Both the position numbers and the translations under genes were made by a program. A stretch of DNA of 64,000 bases, taken from positions 124,001 through 188,000 of the forward strand of contig NZ_BSPC01000011.1 of assembly GCF_030160835.1 (NCBI RefSeq), read 5' to 3'. The DNA comes from Labrys miyagiensis. GTDB taxonomy: Bacteria > Pseudomonadota > Alphaproteobacteria > Rhizobiales > Labraceae. Below, in pieces: positions 47,798 to 55,262 of this stretch (position 1 is the first letter of the stretch; each line of letters begins with the position of its first letter). The notes beneath the pieces are model-generated. The model had not been told where the DNA came from, did not search any database, and worked only from the letters and a program-made list of their open reading frames with translations.

Positions 47798-48403
47798 TTA
47801 CGGTGGGTCGCTTCCATTCGCCTCGGGACGGAAAGGCGGGCGGCCGGAGATCAGTGCCTCTTCCAGCAGGCCGAGCCGGTCCTGACCCCAGAAGACCTCG
47901 CCGTCGAGGACATAGGCGGGCGAGCCGAAGACGTCAGCCGTCACGGCGTCCTGGAGGTTCTGCCGGTAGGTCTCGGCCGTTGCCTCCGACTGGGCCTGTG
48001 CCAGGAGGGCAGAGCCATCGAGGCCTTCCTCGTCGGCAAGGCGCTGCAGTGTCGCTTCGTCCGCCAGGTTCTCCTGCTTCTCCCAGAAGGCCGAGCTGGC
48101 GCGAGCGAAAAAGCCCAGCGCGTCGCCTCCGCTTCGTTCGATGGCGATGATCAGGCGGTCGGCCAGCGCAGGGTCGAAGGGCCAGTGGCGCGACCGGAGA
48201 TGGAAGGACAGGCCGAGATTGTCGCGCCAGCGCTGCAGCTCCACGAGGCGGTAGCGCTGGCGGGCAGGGTGGCGCTTGGCCAGCACCGGGCCGCCGGTCT
48301 CGGCGAAGACATTGCCGAGCAGCACGGGCTTGACCCGGACGCCGAGGCCATGGCGTTGCGCCATAGCTTGGAAGCGGCCATGGCCGAGATAGGCCCAGGG
48401 GCC
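47798..48403 (-). pseudogene. 2-hydroxychromene-2-carboxylate isomerase-like (DsbA fold), 5' end lost
   Basis: About 200 codons match the HCCA isomerase/class kappa GST group: PWAYLGHGRFQAMAQRHG, the NVFAETGGPVLAKRHPARQRY loop, LQRWRDNLGL, FWEKQENLADEATLQRLA and the end VFGSPAYVLDGEVFWGQDRLG. Family members start with a short strand like DFYFDFxSPWAYLGH. Here everything before PWAYLGH is replaced by the 103-bp element at 48404-48505, including the start codon. The frame remains open through the element to a TTG at 48472 without a ribosome-binding site, which would give an unrelated N-terminus. Loss of the first strand and of the Ser of SPWAY makes activity doubtful. Confidence 0.75.
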
Positions 48404-48505
48404 AAAGCGTTTTGCGATTTGACGGACTCGGCAAGAATCGCAAAGACGCGTCGAAACAAAGAGCCAGAGCAAAGCAGCGCTTACGCCTAAACGCGCTTTG
48501 CTCTG
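48404..48505 (+). mobile_element. 103-bp MITE-like element, copy 2
   Basis: On the plus strand it begins AAAGCGTTTTGCGATTTGAC and ends CGCGCTTTGCTCT. It differs from copy 1 (1859-1961, opposite strand) at about one position in ten. It contains the hairpin AGAGCAAAG/CTTTGCTCT. It sits exactly at the broken 5' end of the isomerase gene. Confidence 0.75.
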
Positions 48506-48559
48506 GAGAGCGAGAGGTAGTAGTCGATCCTGCGCGGCACGCGGCTCACCCCAAAAGAA

Positions 48560-48581
48560 AAGGCAGGGAAATCCCTGCCTT
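48560..48581 (-). terminator. Intrinsic terminator of gcrA
   Basis: On the minus strand AAGGCAGGG and CCCTGCCTT make a 9-bp stem with a four-base loop, followed by TTCTTTTGG. It lies about 60 bases past the gcrA stop. Confidence 0.8.
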
Positions 48582-48643
48582 CTTAAGCATCATGCCGGGC
48601 TTCCTGTATCGGATTCCGGCGCCCGCGATGCGACAAAAAATCT

Positions 48644-49186
48644 TCAGGCGCGGGCGGTGCGGCGCTCCCTGTCGCGATCGCGGCGGCGATCCAGCACGGG
48701 CTGATAGGCGATCGAGGCATGATGGCTGCAATAGGGGCCGGTAGGGCCGACGCGGCTGCCGCAGAAGCGGAAATCCTCCCGGCCGGGGTCGCCCAGCGGC
48801 CAGCGGCACATGTGGTCGCGCAGCTCCATGATGGTGACCCGTTCGGACATCGGGATCACCACCTCCTCGATGGGGCGCAGTTCAGGCTCCGGACGCTCCT
48901 CGATCACGGCGAGGGGAATGATCTGGGTAGCGAGGGCGGTGTTGCCGCGCACCACCGGAGCGGTGGTCTGCGGGCGCAACGGATGGGAAGGTGCGCGGGT
49001 CGGCTTGACACGACGTTGCGGTGCCGGCGCTGGCGCCTTGGCGCGGCCAGACAAACCAAGCCTATGTACCTTGCCGATCACGGCATTGCGTGTGACGCCG
49101 CCAAGTTCTGTGGCAATGGCGCTAGCAGAAAGACCTTCTGACCATAGCTTTTTCAGAAGTTCTACCCGCTCGTCTGTCCAGTGCAT
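48644..49186 (-). CDS. gcrA: Cell-cycle regulator GcrA
   Basis: GcrA is a sigma-70 cofactor that acts at promoters carrying CcrM-methylated GANTC sites. The 180-residue protein starts MHWTDERVELLKKLWSEGLS, then ASAIATELGGVTRNAVIGKVHRLGLSGR, the DNA-binding domain. A basic Pro/Arg linker follows, and then the C-terminal sigma-interacting domain (MELRDHMCRWPLGDPG, FRFCGSRV and YCSHHASIAYQP with conserved Cys/His). ATG 49186 has GCAGGAGAGG upstream; an extension to 49228 is unlikely. The upstream region carries a CtrA box and GANTC sites. Confidence 0.95.
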   Translation of the reverse strand: MHWTDERVELLKKLWSEGLSASAIATELGGVTRNAVIGKVHRLGLSGRAKAPAPAPQRRVKPTRAPSHPLRPQTTAPVVRGNTALATQIIPLAVIEERPEPELRPIEEVVIPMSERVTIMELRDHMCRWPLGDPGREDFRFCGSRVGPTGPYCSHHASIAYQPVLDRRRDRDRERRTARA

Positions 49187-49233
49187 CAGCCTCTCCTGCA
49201 TTCCGCCTTGTTTTCGCCCGAATTGCATACGCC

Positions 49234-49425
49234 GAATCCTTTCCCTTCAGCCGCGATGTCGACGTGACATCGTTGCGTGTTCACGCTGGGAGCTGATTGG
49301 AGTTACGAGACGCCGCACGAGATGTCGTGCTTAACGAAGCCTTAACTACAATAGGCAGTGACTCCGGCGCAAGAGTCCACCTGAACTCAGGCGCGTTTTC
49401 CCCAGCTTCAGTGCGAAAGTGAGTC
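49234..49425 (-). promoter_or_regulatory. gcrA control region: CtrA box and four GANTC sites
   Basis: TTAACGAAGCCTTAA at 49331-49345 is a perfect CtrA box (TTAA-N7-TTAA, followed by C). CcrM sites are GAATC (49234), GACTC (49360), GAGTC (49373) and GAGTC (49421). In Caulobacter CtrA represses gcrA. The -35/-10 elements are not resolved. Confidence 0.65.
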
Positions 49426-49466
49426 TTTTCGGCAACAGCGTTTGATTGTTTCAATTGCCGCTTACG

Positions 49467-50321
49467 TCACGGAAGCTTCGCGAATGGGTCGATAGGGAAC
49501 CAGCGCCTCGCGATATCGGCATACAGACCCTGTTCCCAGATCTGGAAAAGGGCGTAGTCAACGGCCTGGCGCAAATCATTGTCCTCCCGGCGCATCGCCA
49601 TGCCGATGCCGTCTCCGAAGAAATGGCTATCGAGATAGGGCGAGCCCGCGAAGGTGCAGCAGCCTTTCGCTTCCGAACCGTTGAGCCAGAACGAGAGGCC
49701 GATACCGTCGCTGAAGATGAGGTCGACCTCGCCGTTTTTCAAGGCCGCCCGCAAAGCGTCGTCGCTGGAGAAGGGCACCAACCGGGCGGTGGTGAGATAG
49801 GTCTTCGCATAGGCCTCATGCGCGGTGCCGGCCACCACGCCGATCCGCCGGCCGGTGAGGCCCTGCTGGGTGAGGATGGGCGGCGGATCCTGCCGCCGTG
49901 CCGCAAAGCGGGCCGGCCGCAGATAATAGGGGCGGGAGAATTGCAGGCGTTCCCGCGCCTGCGCGGTGGGCACCAGCGAGGCGGCGATGACGTCGGCCTG
50001 GCCTTCCTCCAGAGCCGCGACGATGGTGTCCCAGCGTCGCGCCTGGATGGTGCAGGGCACTTTCAACTGCAGGCAGATGGCGCGGGCGAGGTCGACATTG
50101 AAGCCTTCCAGCGATCCGCTCGCACCTTGGAAGTCGAAGGGCGGGAAGTCGTCCTCGGTCAGGAAGCGGATCTGCCGGATCGATCTGAGATCGGGCTTCT
50201 CGGGACGGCGATGCGGATCCCACAGGCCGTAGGGACCGGTCGAGGGCGCCTCGGCGGCGCGCGCGCTGCTGGCGCCGGGCAAGGCGGCAAGTAGGAGCAG
50301 CGCGAGCACTGTCAGGCACAT
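49467..50321 (-). CDS. Family 3 extracellular solute-binding protein (amino-acid type)
   Basis: A 284-residue periplasmic binding protein with signal peptide (MCLTVLALLLLAALPGASSARAAEA). The core SBP_bac_3 fold shows DDFPPFDFQGASGSLEGFNVDLARAI, CTIQARRWDTIVAALEEGQADVIAASL, ERLQFSRPYYLRPARF, GRRIGVVAGTAHEAY, DLIFSDGIGLSFWL and GIGMAMRREDNDLRQAVDYAL. No permease or ATPase is adjacent, so it is an orphan or signals to another system. The frame is open to 50444, but ATG 50321 begins exactly at the signal peptide. It lies downstream of the Sco1 gene in the same direction, 135 bp away. Confidence 0.85.
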   Translation of the reverse strand: MCLTVLALLLLAALPGASSARAAEAPSTGPYGLWDPHRRPEKPDLRSIRQIRFLTEDDFPPFDFQGASGSLEGFNVDLARAICLQLKVPCTIQARRWDTIVAALEEGQADVIAASLVPTAQARERLQFSRPYYLRPARFAARRQDPPPILTQQGLTGRRIGVVAGTAHEAYAKTYLTTARLVPFSSDDALRAALKNGEVDLIFSDGIGLSFWLNGSEAKGCCTFAGSPYLDSHFFGDGIGMAMRREDNDLRQAVDYALFQIWEQGLYADIARRWFPIDPFAKLP

Positions 50322-50456
50322 ACTGCCGAGCTGGAGCACGGTTCCAGCCAAGGCGTGTCCGCCGGGATTGTGCGAAGACGCGGCAATCTTCGAGTCAGTC
50401 CGAAGGGTAGACTCGGAGATTGTGCCAGGCCTGCGGGTTTTCAAGCTGCGACATTC

Positions 50457-51038
50457 CTATGCCAGCAGGGCGCGGACATCGGCCAGCGCCACCTCCAGCT
50501 TCGTGTTCAGGTCGAAAGTCGACCTGAAGCGTCCGCTTTGGTCAAGCAGGAAGACGTCGCTGGTGTGGTCCATGTTGTAGTTCGAGCTGGTGGTGGGCAC
50601 CACCACGGCCTCGATGCCATAGATATCCCAGGCCACCGCAAGATGAGCGCGATCGCCCGTCAGGCCCCGCACGGGCGGGTAGGCAGTCAGATAGGATTTC
50701 ATCTGGTCCGGCGTGTCCCGGTCGGGGTCGACGGTGATGAACAGAGCATTGATCCGGCTGGCGTCGGGGCCGAGCCGGTCAAGCACCTGCGACATCAGGA
50801 ACAGTGTCGTGGGACAGATGTCAGGGCAATGCGTGAAGCCGAAATAGACGAGGCTCGGCTTGCCCTGGATATCCTTGAAGGTGAAGGGGAGGCCATCAGC
50901 ATCCACCAGCTGAAAAGGACCGCCGACTTGACCGGCGGGACTCTTCGTCTGTGGCCAGAACAGCCAAAGGCCTGCGCCTGCCAACGCACAAAAGCCTGCG
51001 ATAGCCGCAAGGCTTTCTCTGCGTGTTAAGGTAGCCAC
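50457..51038 (-). CDS. SCO1/SenC copper chaperone for cytochrome oxidase
   Basis: A 193-residue membrane-anchored thioredoxin-fold protein that delivers copper to the CuA site. It has an N-terminal anchor (LAAIAGFCALAGAGLWLFW), the copper motif FGFTHCPDICPTTLF (CxxxC) and the third ligand His in NYNMDHTSDVFLLD; LFITVDPDRDTPDQMKSY is the family signature. The start is a GTG immediately after the merR stop (TAAGTG), so it is translated from the same message. No cox genes are near. Confidence 0.92.
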   Translation of the reverse strand: MATLTRRESLAAIAGFCALAGAGLWLFWPQTKSPAGQVGGPFQLVDADGLPFTFKDIQGKPSLVYFGFTHCPDICPTTLFLMSQVLDRLGPDASRINALFITVDPDRDTPDQMKSYLTAYPPVRGLTGDRAHLAVAWDIYGIEAVVVPTTSSNYNMDHTSDVFLLDQSGRFRSTFDLNTKLEVALADVRALLA

Positions 51039-51491
51039 TTACCGCGACAGGGCGTTGGCCAGACCTTCATAGCTGCGGCGCAATTCCACCAGCGCTTCGT
51101 CGATCTCGCGACGTTGGCGTTCCAGATGCTCGATCTGGTCGCGAACGGTGTTTGCACTGATGTCGAGGCTCGCGCCCCTACCTTCTCCGTGATGGGCGAT
51201 CATCTCGCCAATCTCCACAAGAGTGAAGCCAAGACGCTTGCCCTTGAGGATAAGCTGAAGGTGTTCACGATCCCGTGCACTGTAAAGCCGGGTTAAATTG
51301 TCCCGGGTGGGATTTAAAAGGCCCTTGTCTTCATAGAAGCGCAAGGTGCGCAGCGTGACACCAAACTCTCGCGCAAGATCCCCTATCGTATAGGTGATCG
51401 CGCCATTCGAGGCTTTCTCGTGATCTGCCATGAATACAGTCACGGGTTGCCCCTTTGCATTTGTCGCCGATGAGGCTTCCAACTTTGACAT
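51039..51491 (-). CDS. MerR-family transcriptional regulator
   Basis: A 150-residue activator with winged helix ITYTIGDLAREFGVTLRTLRFYEDKGLLNP and NLTRLYSARDREHLQLILKGKRLGFTL, then a long coiled coil (NTVRDQIEHLERQRREIDEALVELRRSYEGLAN). No C-terminal cysteine pair is present, so a metal sensor of the MerR/CueR type is unlikely; the build resembles the SoxR-less HTH_MerR-SF group. The start has GAGAGAGACC upstream. The sco1 gene begins at the very next base after its stop, which suggests that the two are functionally tied. Confidence 0.88.
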   Translation of the reverse strand: MSKLEASSATNAKGQPVTVFMADHEKASNGAITYTIGDLAREFGVTLRTLRFYEDKGLLNPTRDNLTRLYSARDREHLQLILKGKRLGFTLVEIGEMIAHHGEGRGASLDISANTVRDQIEHLERQRREIDEALVELRRSYEGLANALSR

Positions 51492-51869
51492 GGTCTCTCT
51501 CTCATGCCTGATACAGGCCAACAGCACCGCAACTCAAGATGTGACAGCCGGTAGCATCATACGAAATCTTGTGGGCTTCAGCAATTAATATATTACCAAA
51601 CAGTCGCCCAAATCTCCAGCAGAGTGACCATATCCCTCACTCTGCTTCATTTCAAGGGTAACGCACAAAATTAGTGCGAAATAAGCGTTCCAAATAACAC
51701 GTTCCCAAAGTGAATATAAACCTTTTTGCAAAGTCTAATTCGGGTTCTTGCAAGGTATCCCACTTTCCTGTCCAGGCCGCAGCTTGGTCCTCGCCAATGT
51801 CGTCAAAAAAAGCGCTTTGAATGCTGGGTAATGTTGGCCCCTCCTCCAAAAGCGTTAGGGCAGCCTGAG
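51492..51869. other. Gene-free part of the merR-podJ divergent region
   Basis: AT-richer than its surroundings. One minus-strand frame (51652-52113) stays open here but overlaps the podJ 5' end and has no family features. No RNA gene seen. Confidence 0.4.
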
Positions 51870-51993
51870 TTAACGCGATATTTACCCTGTTGAACGAAAA
51901 CCTGTTGATGAGGGCATGGCGTTTCGCTGCCAATTCTCGAATCGGCGTCGCGGTGGCGCGCAGGACCAGGAGGCGCGAGAATCGGGCGGATTC
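51870..51993 (+). promoter_or_regulatory. podJ control region: near-CtrA box and three GANTC sites
   Basis: TTAA-N7-TTTA at 51870-51884 differs from the CtrA box in one base. GAATC (51939), GAATC (51979) and GATTC (51989) are three CcrM sites within 55 bp, 22-76 bp before the podJ start. Confidence 0.5.
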
Positions 51994-52014
51994 GCCGATT
52001 TTGCGTAGGATTTG

Positions 52015-54381
52015 ATGAGTCAAAGCGTGCCATGGAGTGTCAAGGGAGTGGATCCCGAGACGCGCGAGACCGCCCGGGTCTTGGCGCAACGCTCCGGCAT
52101 GACGCTTGGCCAATGGCTCCAGAGCTTGATCACGGAGCGGAAAGAGCCGGAAACACCGCTCTTTCGCGACCTCGACGGGAGTGGCGAGTCACCACTGGCA
52201 CGCATTGCGCGTCAATTGGAATCAGCGGATAAACGGTATCATAGTAGCGATAGTCTGAGTCGATGGGCAGGAGAAAAGGCGGTAAGTGTAAGCGCCGCCG
52301 TGCTCGCCCGTCACATCCGCGCCAGCGAGGCCCGCATGGCCGGCCTGGTCGAACGGCTGATCCGCCGCCAGGAGGAGAGCGAGGCCCATATCGCCGCTCT
52401 GGTCGATGCCGTGGTGGACGGCTTTGCCGGCCGGCAGGCCGAGCCCGAAGCCGCGCCGCAGCACCGGAGCGACAATGCCCCTGACTATGGCTCGGTGGAG
52501 GATCTCGAGCGCCGCTTGGCCGAGATGTCTGCAGGGCTTGAGGTCGCGCCGGCCCAGCCCGAGGTCGAGCCGCCGCCGGTCGATGCCCTGAGCGAGCAGA
52601 TCGCCGCCCTCACGCGTGAGATCGCCGAACTGCGCCGCGCCAATATGGCGTCCGCCGCGGGCAAGGGGGACGTGGCGGATCTGCGTGCCGACATCGCCGC
52701 GCTCGGCCAGCACCTGACCGGCATGGCGACGCCGGCACACATTGCCCAGATCGACCGGAAGCTCGACTTGCTCGCCCGGCAGGCGCAGGACCCGACCGTG
52801 CTTGCCTCGATCCAGCGCGAGACAGCCGATATCCGCACACGCCTTGGCGATCTGGCTCGTCAGCCCGATCCCTCGCAGCGTCTTGAACAGAAGCTCGATG
52901 CCCTGCAACTGGCCGTGGAGGATGGGCAGGCCGCGACCTCTTCCTCCCTGTCCGCCCTGTCGACCCGGCTTGAGGCGCTCGACGCCCCTGGTCATGATGA
53001 TGCCGCCCTTACCGCCCTCGAGCAGCAGATCGCGGCCATGGGCCGCTCCATCGAGGCGCTCGGCCAGGTGAAGCCCGATCTTTCCGGCCTGGAGCCGGCG
53101 CTGCGGACGGCGTTCGCCCAATCCGCGCTCCAGACCCTGCCCGAGGAGCTCAGGCGCCATTATCGCGAACTGCGCGGCCTGCAGGAGGGCGAAGTCCGCG
53201 AGGGCCGCAAGGCGCTCGATGCCCTGCAGACGCTGCTCCACCAGGTCGCCAGCCGGCTCGCCGCGGTGGAGGACTTCGTGCGCGCCCGCACCATCGGCAC
53301 GCTGGTACCCGGGCCGCCCGAGATCGGGGACGTGCCGTCCCTGTTCAGCCGCGAGCGTCCCGACGATATCGTCTGGTCGCAGGAACTGCCGCGTTCGCTC
53401 GCTGGTGATGCGCCGTTCGACGCGGTGGCGAAGGTACCGCTGGATGGCCGCCCGAGCCAGGTTTCCGTACTGGCCCGAGGCGGTTCCGTTTCGACAGGCA
53501 ATACCCGCGGTGCCTTTATCGCTGCGGCACGGCGCGCCGCCCGTGCGGCAGCCGAGGCAGAGGGCAGCCTTGCTGCCGAAGAGACAGCCAAGCCGGGAGG
53601 AAACCATGAGCCGTTCTACAAGCGCCACAAGCGGCCCATCCTGCTGGGGCTGGCGGCCGTGACGATGATGATGGGCGCCCTGCAGGGTGGAAGGGCTCCG
53701 ACAGCGCCCAGCAATGGCCGTCAGGTCACGCGGGCGGTTCCCGCCGTGCCACCGCCAGGGCCTAGCACCAGGCTGGGCCGCACCGCAACTGCTCCCGAGG
53801 TGGGGCCGGCGGCTCTGGAGGACCAGGCGCCCGTCGCCTCGTCGTCGCTGCAGCCGGCTCCCCGCAACGAGGCTGTCTCGCTGTTCGAGGAAGCGCGCCA
53901 ACTCGATACGTCGCAGGCCTCCACCCTCGATCTCGCCAAGGCGGCGGGCCTCTACAGGCAGGCCGCGCAACTGGGCTATGCGCCCGCGCTTTTCCTGCTC
54001 GGCCTTGCCTATGACAAGGGACGCGGCGTCGGTCATGACGCCATGCTGGCGGGCCTGTGGTATCAGCGCGCCGCCGAGCACGGCTCGGTGAAGGCGATGT
54101 ACAACTTGGCGGTGCTCTATGCCGGCGGAGCGGTGATGGGCGTGCCCGATTACGAACAGGCTGCCCGCTGGTTCCACCAGGCCGCCGAGCAGGGCCACGT
54201 CGCCAGCCAGTATAATTTCGCGCTGCTCGCGGCCCAGGGGCTGGGCACCCGGCGCGATCTCGTCACGTCCTACCAATTCCTCGCGCAGGCCGCCGCCAAG
54301 GGCGACCTCGACGCTCTCGCCAAGCTGAATGAGATCGAACAGCGCATGACACTGGACGAGAAGGCCAGGGCGAAGGGGTAG
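52015..54381 (+). CDS. podJ: PodJ-like polar organelle/localisation factor with Sel1 repeats
   Basis: A 788-residue bitopic inner-membrane protein. The N-terminus PWSVKGVDPETRETARVLAQ then RSGMTLGQWLQSLI is the hallmark of alphaproteobacterial PodJ-type proteins. A long, Ala/Leu/Gln-rich coiled coil covers about residues 75-440, rich in LRADIAALGQ- and LEQKLDALQ-type heptads. One membrane segment (RPILLGLAAVTMMMGAL) lies near residue 545. The periplasmic part has a Pro-rich spacer and four Sel1 repeats (AAGLYRQAAQLGYAPALFLLG and similar). Caulobacter PodJ recruits pole-specific factors such as PleC. It is shorter than many rhizobial homologues. ATG 52015 has AGGA upstream. The Sel1/peptidoglycan-binding end of longer PodJ proteins is incomplete: no peptidoglycan-binding domain is seen. 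Confidence 0.85.
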   Translation: MSQSVPWSVKGVDPETRETARVLAQRSGMTLGQWLQSLITERKEPETPLFRDLDGSGESPLARIARQLESADKRYHSSDSLSRWAGEKAVSVSAAVLARHIRASEARMAGLVERLIRRQEESEAHIAALVDAVVDGFAGRQAEPEAAPQHRSDNAPDYGSVEDLERRLAEMSAGLEVAPAQPEVEPPPVDALSEQIAALTREIAELRRANMASAAGKGDVADLRADIAALGQHLTGMATPAHIAQIDRKLDLLARQAQDPTVLASIQRETADIRTRLGDLARQPDPSQRLEQKLDALQLAVEDGQAATSSSLSALSTRLEALDAPGHDDAALTALEQQIAAMGRSIEALGQVKPDLSGLEPALRTAFAQSALQTLPEELRRHYRELRGLQEGEVREGRKALDALQTLLHQVASRLAAVEDFVRARTIGTLVPGPPEIGDVPSLFSRERPDDIVWSQELPRSLAGDAPFDAVAKVPLDGRPSQVSVLARGGSVSTGNTRGAFIAAARRAARAAAEAEGSLAAEETAKPGGNHEPFYKRHKRPILLGLAAVTMMMGALQGGRAPTAPSNGRQVTRAVPAVPPPGPSTRLGRTATAPEVGPAALEDQAPVASSSLQPAPRNEAVSLFEEARQLDTSQASTLDLAKAAGLYRQAAQLGYAPALFLLGLAYDKGRGVGHDAMLAGLWYQRAAEHGSVKAMYNLAVLYAGGAVMGVPDYEQAARWFHQAAEQGHVASQYNFALLAAQGLGTRRDLVTSYQFLAQAAAKGDLDALAKLNEIEQRMTLDEKARAKG

Positions 54382-54382
54382 C

Positions 54383-54556
54383 CGGGAGCACGTCCCCGGG
54401 AGCGCGTCCGTGGGAGCGCGGACGTCTCGTCCGCTCTTGAAACAGTGTGAGTTCAGGACGAAGCGGAGGCTGTTTTCGGTTCAGCGACCGAAATCAAGTA
54501 CCACCTTATCTTTCAACCTGGGCGGTTCAAGAGCGGACGGGACGTCCGCGCTCCCA
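54383..54556. repeat. REPIN-like element, copy H, with tandem head duplication
   Basis: The left arm begins GTGGGAGCGCGGACGTCTCG (54411) and reads on through TCCGCTCTTGAAAC; the right arm ends at 54556 (AAGAGCGGACGGGACGTCCG). One mismatch lies in the loop. Just before it, two partial copies of the head (GGGAGCACGTCCCC, GGGAGCGCGTCCGT) stand in tandem from 54383. A weak hairpin lies between the arms. Confidence 0.8.
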
Positions 54557-54571
54557 GGGACACGCTTCCAG

Positions 54572-55261
54572 TTATCCCCCCAGGCACCTCGCCTTCGGGA
54601 AGGCGAAGACGCGTTCGTCCCCCATCAGGTGGGCGGTGAAACCGTTGGGAAAGAGAGGCGCGAACGCGGCGTCACGCACGTTGAGCCCGCCCGCATAGGC
54701 GCCGAATGCGGGCAGGATCGCCCGGCTGCCGTCGCAGGCAAAGCAGCGCCGCCGCAGCGAGCGCCCGCGCGTCGCCACCCTCGCCACGGGGTGGAGGTGT
54801 CCCGCAATCTCGCCAGGCTCGGCGTCTTCGGTGGGCTCGTGGCGGAACAGCACTGGACCGATGGCAAGCTCCGGCGTCGCCGTCCCGGTGAAGCCCGAGG
54901 GCGGATGCGGGTCGTGATTGCCGGCGATCCAGAACACCTCGCGCCGGTGAAGGCAGTGGGAAAGGGCCTCGCGATCGCGCGCGGCGATGCGGCTATCGGC
55001 CCTGCGGTCATGAAAACTGTCGCCGAGGAAGATCAGGCGCCTTGCCGCGAAACGGGCGAGCAGGCGAGCCAGGCGCGCCAATGTGGCGGCGGTGTCGTAG
55101 GGCGGCAACAGCTGGCGTCGCTCAGCAAAGGAGGAACCCTTTTCGAGGTGGAGGTCGGAGACCACCACCAGGCTCTCTTCCAGCCAGACCAGCGCGCCGT
55201 CGGCTGTGGCGAGGAATTCGCTGCCGGCGACGCTGAGCACGGCTTCGTCGCGCCGGATCAT
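54572..55261 (-). CDS. pdeM: Ligase-associated DNA damage response endonuclease PdeM
   Basis: A 229-residue metallophosphoesterase nuclease. Metal motifs are VVVSDLHLEKGSSFAERRQLLPPYD (DxH), LIFLGDSFHDRR (GDxxH), FWIAGNHDPHPP (GNHD) and EIAGHLHPVARV (GHxH), in the standard order. It belongs to the four-gene Lhr-Exo-Lig-Pde DNA repair set. ATG 55261 follows the helicase stop by one base (TGAG-ATG) with GGAG upstream; a TTG at 55303 would give 14 more residues. It is translated after the helicase from the same message. Confidence 0.93.
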   Translation of the reverse strand: MIRRDEAVLSVAGSEFLATADGALVWLEESLVVVSDLHLEKGSSFAERRQLLPPYDTAATLARLARLLARFAARRLIFLGDSFHDRRADSRIAARDREALSHCLHRREVFWIAGNHDPHPPSGFTGTATPELAIGPVLFRHEPTEDAEPGEIAGHLHPVARVATRGRSLRRRCFACDGSRAILPAFGAYAGGLNVRDAAFAPLFPNGFTAHLMGDERVFAFPKARCLGG

Positions 55262-55262
55262 C

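Noticed and set aside
51652-52113. 153-codon minus-strand frame upstream of podJ
   Set aside because: Overlaps the podJ start, lacks a ribosome-binding site and recognisable features; kept as non-coding.
52222-54276. 684-codon minus-strand open frame opposite podJ
   Set aside because: Shadow of the coiled-coil region; composition rich in Arg, Gly, His and Leu without domains.
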